DNA of 64,000 nt from Priapulus caudatus. Lineage: Eukaryota; Priapulida; Priapulimorpha; Priapulimorphida; Priapulidae. Below are positions 57,419-64,000 of the stretch, piece by piece; within the stretch, counting starts at the first letter, position 1; every line of letters starts with the position of its first letter. The stretch is taken from positions 259,762 to 323,761 of the forward strand of contig NW_014577236.1 of assembly GCF_000485595.1 (NCBI RefSeq), given 5' to 3'. The notes below the pieces were generated by a model. The model saw nothing but the letters and a program-made list of their open reading frames with translations, was not told where the DNA came from and did not search any database. A program made the translations under genes and the position numbers.

Positions 57419-59454
57419 ATGCCAGACGGCGATCATTGTGCTGTTTTTGGTTGTAAAAATGACCGGAGGCATCCTGAAAGGTAGGCATCAGTTATTTATT
57501 GATTGTTTACATGTTTTAACAACTTTTTAAGGAAGCTTCTCTTGACTTGTCTTGTCTGATACTGTACTATTAGTAATGCAATAGCCTGGTGTGGCTAGCC
57601 TATACTATAGTCTATAGACGTACAGGTGACCTAAATTTTCTTCACGTTTTCTTTACCGCTGTTAATTAAATTTTTAAATAAAGCCACATCAGGAGCAGTC
57701 TTTATAGTAGGTGGTAGGGCATTCCATTCATTTTGGGACGTTCTACATCTTCAAGAGTGTTTTTGTCAGAGTACAGAACATAGTCATAGAAAACCCTGAT
57801 CTATTTTCATTTATTTCATAGATTTTACGACAAAGCGTCAAGCTCCCCTTCTTGCTAAAGGCAGTGAATCTCCAAAGTGTTAGCTGTACCATATACACTG
57901 TTGTTTGACATTTTGCCTTTTTATTAATTAAGATAAGATAACATAACATAGCATAACATAAGATTATTAATTACAATTTATTTTCACCTGCAGGAATGTT
58001 CTGAAAGACCACATCAATACGCTACGTTTTCATTCATGCAAGAAGAAATATTGTGCCACGTGGACACGCCTCTTGCATAGGGATGGCTTTAAAGTAACAA
58101 CAACGACTAAGGTGTGCAGCAACCATTTCCCTCATGGCCAACCATTTTCTGATGAACCCTATCCAACTCTTTACATGAAGGGCTATAATGAAATGCAGAC
58201 GACGCCCAGACGACCACCACCTCAGCGGTCTTACATGTTAACTCCAAGAGCAAGGCCGAAGACAAGAACTGCAACTCATAGGTATTCAAGTTGATCCATC
58301 TCCGTTTGAAGATATTGTTGCTGACGACCACAATTACTATCATCCTGCATTCCGAAACAAGTTATTTAGTGTGGAGTGGGTTGCACACCTAGAAGATGAA
58401 ATCAACAAATTAACTGTGAACTGTGATCAGCTCAAGAGCCAGTATCTGCAAGCCAAGGACACCATCGCAAAACTGGAAGCTGCCATTGCAATATTTAACA
58501 AGAAGATTACTGTTTCGGACATAGCAAACTGTGATGACCTTGTGAAACTTTATACAGGTTTACCTAGTTACGACCTGTTTAAGTGGTTATTAGCAGAAGT
58601 ATCTCCTCATGCACAGAGCCTTCATTATTATAAGGGGAAATTATCAGCAGACAACAAGACCTGGCAAATAAACAATACAACAAAACCTGGATTGAAGCGA
58701 TCTCAATCTCTAGTGGATCAACTACTCATGACACTCATAAAGCTTCGGCTTAATCTTCAAGAGGACGATCTTGCATTTTGGTTTGGATTACGACAAAGCT
58801 CCGTCTTCCAAGTTTTGTCCACTTGGATTCCACTGTTGGCAAAGGAGCTGGCTGCTTTCATCCACTGGCCAAGCAAAGAAGGCACTATGAAGTACTACCC
58901 AGCATGTTTCCACAAGTATAAGGGCACTGTAAGATGCATATTCGACTGCACTGAAATCCAAATAGATAGACCTTCCCTGGCAGCATCCAACTCACAAGTG
59001 TACAGCCAATATAAGTCAAGACCCACTCTCACATGCCTTGTTGGTATTACACCTAGTGGAACAATTTCATACAATTCCAAACCTACAGGAGGCAACACGT
59101 CAGACAAAAAAAATTGTCAAGATAACAAACACGTTTGAGCCGGTGATATTTGTATGGCCGATCGAGGTTTCAACATCCAGGAACTGTTCTTGCATAAGCA
59201 GGTGCGACTTGTCATCTCACCATTTCAGCATACAACAAAGAGCACATCCCAATTTACAAAGTCTGAGGATATCAACACAAAGACTGTAGCCAATGCTAGG
59301 ATACATGTTGAATGGGCAATAGGTCGGCTCAAGGAGTTCCAGATCCTACAGGAGTTCCAATTCCTTTGACTATGATTGACTTGATGGAGTCGGCACTTGT
59401 AGTATGTGCTGCTTTGGTCAATCTACAGCCTATTTTGGTACCATTATCGTCATA
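57419..59454 (+). pseudogene. THAP-domain DDE transposase, frameshifted
   Basis: Exon 1 (57419-57480) encodes MPDGDHCAVFGCKNDRRHPE, the start of a C2CH THAP finger. A GT..AG intron joins to 57994, continuing with CATWTRLL, VCSNHFP and PTLYMKGY: the remaining THAP cysteine/histidine and AVPTIF-like box. This frame stops at 58292-58294, while the transposase frame is open from 58242, so a +1 shift separates them. The transposase part has a coiled segment (from 58380), a helix-turn-helix region (LMTLIKLRLNLQEDDLAFWF) and the catalytic residues of a DDE_Tnp_4 domain: D in CIFDCTEI, D in MADRGFNIQ, E in RIHVEWAIGRLKEF. An A-run near 59107-59114 and a change near 59140 shift the frame out and back, with another shift near 59360. 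Not functional as read. Confidence 0.85.
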
Positions 59455-59723
59455 AGGTTCTACTTAGGATATGAAATATTGCAGTTACTACAGTAATTTA
59501 GCAATTATAAACGCCACATATTTTAAACCACTTGTAAAAATATATTGTAGCAACGCTAATGGCATTCGCCACTACCAGCGGCAGCGCATCAACACACCAG
59601 GACACCCGGGCTAATCTTACACCACACCAGCTGGCTAAAAGCCCGATTTATCTGCCGGACACATAAACAGCTGTTAAAATTAGTTCCACACTGAAGAGAT
59701 ACACGTAGTTATGCTTAGCTCTG

Positions 59724-60114
59724 TTACAGACTAGATACACACATTAGCCGCATCCCTGCCCATTAGTACTGGTCAGCTTCGGCAAGTTACAAACTAGATA
59801 CACACATTAGCCGCATCACTTCCCATTAGTACTGGTCAGCTTTCGGCGAAGTACAAATCGTAGTACGAACGGGTCGAGCTTGCTAGAGACGCACCATGGT
59901 CATAGCGAGAGCGTGGTCAGGTCGCAGAGACATCTCCATGGACGTAGTAACAGCGTGATGAAAACGTATTGACATCGTGCTGAGAACGGGGCGACAATTT
60001 TCACGCACCCGACACGCTTGCGATACAATCATTAAGTTCGTACTACGCTCGAGTTACGTGGGTACTACGCTCGAGTTACGTGGGTACTACGCTCGAGTTA
60101 CGTGGGTACTACGC
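59724..60114. repeat. Internal tandem repeats of the transposon
   Basis: A ~63-bp duplication (59724-59855) contains ACACACATTAGCCGCATC and CCATTAGTACTGGTCAGC. Three 22-bp copies of TACTACGCTCGAGTTACGTG.. lie at 60041-60106 with a partial fourth. 60115-60348 has many ACG(T/A)TC words and ends ACCCTGGTGTGAATGGGG, which looks like a terminus of a further nested element. Confidence 0.7.
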
Positions 60115-60348
60115 CTTCCACGTCTCTAATACGCCCGCACTGCGCTGTCTTTCCGCCACGCTCGCACCACGATTGTTTTGAACATGTTCAAAGTTTGGCC
60201 ACGCTCTCCACGCTCATGGTGACTGCACCGCGCTCGATCGCGATCGCAGTACGTTCATATACGTTCCTACTGCGTTCTACACGTTTCCACCACGTTCTTA
60301 GAGCGTAGTACGACCGTAGTGAGATCGGGACCCTGGTGTGAATGGGGT

Positions 60349-60915
60349 ATTAGTAAGTGATTTCTGAGGTCTTGAATAGATTGGAAGTTGCATACATTGA
60401 TTGTTAAATGAGCTCTTTGATTGTAAACGTTTATATATGTTTTGAAAGCTATATGATTAATTTGTATACATTTGTCGTTTGTTACCTAATAATTCTGAAA
60501 CCAACAGATAGATTCGCATTTCTGGTGATTAATGTTAAAAGTAATAAATTAATTTCAAACTTAGTGAACTGATTCGTTATTCTGTAAATTAATTTAAAAC
60601 TTATAATTTCAATTGTTAGGGGGATGAAGCAAGATTTGAACATTTGTGAGTTTATGTAACATGTTCTCAATTAAATTGCAAGTTAGTAAATTGGTTCGTT
60701 GTTTTGAAAATAAATTGTACGTTTAGAAAATGAATTTTTACAATGATGTGAAGGAATTTGTATATCAGGCAATTATTTTGGAAAGTTGTGAATTAATTTT
60801 GAATTTAAATTTCTCGAACAATATAAAGTAATTTGTATTTTTTATTAATTAATTTAAATGTTTAAAATTGTGTATTTGTAATGTTTGAAAATGATTTTTG
60901 AAGGGGATGGCTTTC
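60349..60915. repeat. Right long terminal inverted repeat of the THAP-DDE transposon
   Basis: Starts ATTAGTAAGTGATTTCTGAG and ends GGGGATGGCTTTC. Inverse of 56216-56832. Confidence 0.85.
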
Positions 60916-60925
60916 CATGGTTTTC

Positions 60926-62932
60926 CGTCAGATTTTATTTTCAATCAAACAAGAACCGTGTCTTTCCGTGAGTTCATTCTATGCATGCCATTCAGATAAC
61001 CTTCGCTGAAATGTATTTCTATGCTACCTGACAGGGTGTCGCTACGTGTAAAAGTGTGGACTTTTCTTACCTGAGCTAGCATGACAGACGTGACAACTGG
61101 CCACTTACTACGTGGGTCAGTGTACCTGCAGGTATTTCTCACCACAATGTATGTCTCCAGATTTACTTATCGACTGAAGATGGTTCGTGTTTACGAAAGT
61201 TGCCGATGGTTTAAAGATTACCCCCTGTTGGCCCTACTTAGTAAATATCTTTCAACGTCAAACGTCAAATGTCTTTCAACGTGTGCATATAACTAGCTCT
61301 TCTAGTTGTTTCGCGCGCATAGCGCTCACACTAACCGCCTACACGTTTGTAGTAGCCTAGAGTAGCTAGATATTCATATTGCCCGCTTGGCTATTTGCAC
61401 GAGCGTAATCTTTATGCGCGTGTATATGTACGTGCGTTGCTTTGGCACTACGCGTGCGCCCGGCGCACGCCGCTCGGCCCGCGTACGCTGGGAACTGCTG
61501 CTGGCGAGTCGGAGTAGGACAGGCGAATAATTAAATGTTGGGTGTGTCCAGAGCGAGGGCCGCATTGTTTACATTGTTTGCAGCTGCGGAGCGAGCCGAA
61601 GCGGGCGTGCACCGTGGCAGACGCGCGAGAGACCACGCTCGGGTGGCGGGCATGCGGGCCGCCGTGTAGTGTTGAGCTCCTTCTGCTGGAGGCGAAACGC
61701 GGTAGCTGTGCGTACGCATGGCCAACATCTGCGTGCGCGCTGATTGCGTTGGCAGGCAAGGCACTTCGAGATTATGCAGGCCAAATCAAAACCCGCTTAG
61801 CGGCTGACGATAATGTTTTGATTGCACCGTGAAAGGAAGTATTGAGTACGTAGTCATTGCTCTTAATGTGGAGTCATCTCAGCGGAGGTGTTGGTGCCTT
61901 GAGAGGCTTACAAATAGCACTCTGCAACTAGAAGAGTTGGCGAACAAACTGGCAGCAACTCCCCCGGGATTTAAAACGACCCAATTCGCGGCGGCAGGGT
62001 ACCAGATTGGTTAATCCTACACTACACGCACGCACGTACGCGCACACACCCACACACGTACGCGCACACACCCACACACGCACGCGCACAACACGTAGAA
62101 CATAAACAGGTGGGAAATAAACACGAGGTCTAAAAGAAGTGCCCACATAAGTGAGTCGATATTGCCACTCTGATATCAAGGAGGGCGAGGAGCGGAAGTA
62201 AGTTTCATGCAATACGCGTTTCCTTGTTTCGTTCCTGATAATGCCCTTCCTGATAGTCCGCCTGATTTTTATGTGTAGTGGAGCAAATGCTTTATTGCGT
62301 GAGCGGGTATGATAATCTATACTTGTTTAATTTTGCACTCATTAATAGACTGCTGCTTCGCAGGCTTTCGCAAGAATAACCCAGGCAACGGCACGTGTGT
62401 TATATCCAATGATGCAATTGTATCTCTGTATGTTAATGAGAATTATGCTAATGTTGTTAGTGTATATTGCTATAGTATACTATAGTATAGTGTAGTATAC
62501 TGCCTGGGCGTTGCTGCCGCTTCATTCGGAAATGTAATTAAAGTTTATACGCTCATAATATCAACTCCTGGCAATATTTGCATTAGCCCAACCCCTTTGA
62601 CCCGTTTGCCACTATTATGTGTGTGGCAACATCTCAGCTTTGCCTAGTTAACATACAGCTGTAAACTGCCCGCATGCATTAAGTTAACCTTGAACGTCAT
62701 CATAATAACTGTGATCGCTAATGGTTTTTGCTGCAAGCGGGTGCGTTACCAACCTTACATGTTTATTCAACTTTACTGGTTTCTTTGCACAGTGACATAA
62801 AAGTGGTTTTAACAATCCAGGATATATTGGCACAGCAGCCCTTTCCGGGCTAATTTAAAAGTCATCTTAAACTGTTACGAAAGTATCCCAACTATGTGAT
62901 GTATGTATGATGACATGTTATGTATGTTAATG
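60926..62932. other. Intergenic stretch, CpG-rich 61400-61780
   Basis: Short open frames on both strands in the CpG-rich part have no recognisable protein features; it could be a promoter region. A CA/CG microsatellite lies at 62020-62095. Confidence 0.4.
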
Positions 62933-63126
62933 AGTGAGTGAGTGAGTGAGTGAGTGAGTGAGTGAGTGAGTGAGTGAGTGAGTGAGTGAGTGAGTAGAGA
63001 GTAGAGAGTAGAGAGTAGAGAGTAGAGAGTGAGAGTGAGAGTGAGAGTGTGAGAGTGTGAGTGAGTGAGTGAGTGAGAGTGAGTAAGTGAGAGAGTGAGT
63101 GAGGGAGCGAGAGAGAAAGAGACAGA
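62933..63126. repeat. (GAGT)n and (GAGTAGA)n microsatellite
   Basis: GAGT tetramers (62933-62995), then AGAGTAG heptamers (62994-63030), then GAGAGT mixtures. Confidence 0.95.
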
Positions 63127-63826
63127 GTGTAAGAGTGCGAGTGGGATCATCTCAAATATTTAGGCTGGTATGCATATATATATATATGTTATTTCCTCCA
63201 TGACGTGCGTAGAAACTTCTGACATTTCTCATAGCTACAGTTTGGTAGCAGGCGCAGAGGCTAAAACTTGCCAGTAGTAGTAGTGACATCGCTCCTATTT
63301 AAATTTCGTGAATCGGGAAAGAGCGCGCTCGACCGTGCAGCTTTCATTTCGTCGTGCACGTTTAGGCGCAAATTGCGCGCGAGCACGTTACGTATTTGAG
63401 CAGCACATGATTGCAACTGGGAGAACACCCTGCAGCCGGCACGTATCTGTGTATGGGGCAATATATGCCGTGGGGCATGAGATGTGCAGAGGATTCTGGC
63501 GTCTTGTTAACGTTCCGAATTGTATATGAGACGCCGGCGGGAGCGGAGCGCTGTATGTGAGCGCCTATACCTACGTCACTGTGGTGCGAATACATATGAC
63601 ATGAGGCTTTGATTCTTTACGCGCCGCGGCGCGGGGCTTATTTTAAGGTTGGGTGGTGTCTTATTTGCGAGCCTTCGGGGTGTCCAAACAACGTCGTGTA
63701 AGTTTTGATGCTCTGGAATCTGTAAACATCGTTACGGTCGAGACCGCGGGGATGATGCGTGTGTGGCTGGAGAGTGCGTGCTGACGCACATGACTGCCCC
63801 CATATTAAAAACGCCCCTCAGCGCAG
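63127..63826. other. Intergenic, GC-rich toward the right edge
   Basis: Contains the GC palindrome GCGCCGCGGCGCGG near 63622. No supported gene. Confidence 0.4.
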
Positions 63827-63949
<123 letters not shown>

Positions 63950-64000
63950 GACGACGAGCGAGACGCGCGCGCGCACTCGCCGCTGCGCCGTCGGAGGCTC

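Larger units (their letters stand above)
56216..60915 (+). mobile_element. THAP-DDE DNA transposon with ~600 bp terminal inverted repeats
   Basis: The left end GAAAGCCATCCCCTTCAAAA (56216 to ~56832) and right end (~60349 to 60915) are long inverted copies with moderate indels, made of AT-rich words. The interior encodes a THAP zinc finger and a DDE transposase. Architecture and protein recall ISL2EU/IS4EU-type eukaryotic elements (DDE_Tnp_4 group, related to PIF/Harbinger). CATGGTTTTC occurs just outside both ends (56202-56211, 60916-60925), but four extra bases on the left make the exact border and target duplication uncertain. Nested inside are a micro-palindrome (57100-57146), a 22-bp tandem repeat (60041-60114) and a ~63-bp duplication (59724-59855). 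Confidence 0.85.

Noticed and set aside
56202-60925. CATGGTTTTC as a clean 10-bp target duplication of the THAP-DDE element
   Set aside because: Four extra bases (TATA) separate it from the left end, and the left flank also forms a local palindrome with the element end; the border is unresolved.

Overview
The window looks like nuclear DNA of an invertebrate animal. Its two main protein genes have many short exons with GT..AG introns. Repeats and transposon relics fill most of the non-coding sequence, and internal (TTAGGG)n arrays of metazoan type are present. I cannot name the species. All gene models below were made by reading splice sites and reading frames by eye.

Layout: a serine tRNA lies at 15-96. 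A complete plus-strand gene for the mitochondrial presequence protease PITRM1 runs from 559 to 19522 (25 exons, 1020 residues). Intron 1 (624-7009) holds at least four transposon relics. A second gene on the minus strand, about 32380 down to 22297, encodes a large ankyrin-repeat protein (20 exons recovered, at least 1243 residues). Its C-terminal tail resembles the MIT-interacting tail of IST1. These two genes converge on a 2.8 kb spacer with a 19-bp minisatellite (assembly gap inside) and a ~650 bp foldback palindrome. From 33.4 kb to the right edge the only coding exon I trust is 45265-45585 (plus strand, unidentified protein). The rest is transposons, microsatellites and unassigned sequence.

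Mobile DNA: a 4.7 kb THAP-DDE transposon with ~600 bp inverted ends and several frameshifts (56216-60915); a Helitron-like relic; TTAA-, TA- and 9-bp-duplication elements; and a dispersed 1.1-1.9 kb repeat in two copies carrying nuclear-receptor-like half-site arrays.

The most unusual signal is a family of tiny near-perfect palindromes, mostly 32-67 bp. They share CARGAG ends, most are flanked by 7-bp direct repeats, and they favour ATA(G/T)TAT-like targets. A 583 bp hairpin with the same ends looks like a larger relative. A second unexplained signal is an exact 14-mer, GGTAACGGAATTAC, found eight times in 3.4 kb around a decayed minus-strand ORF.
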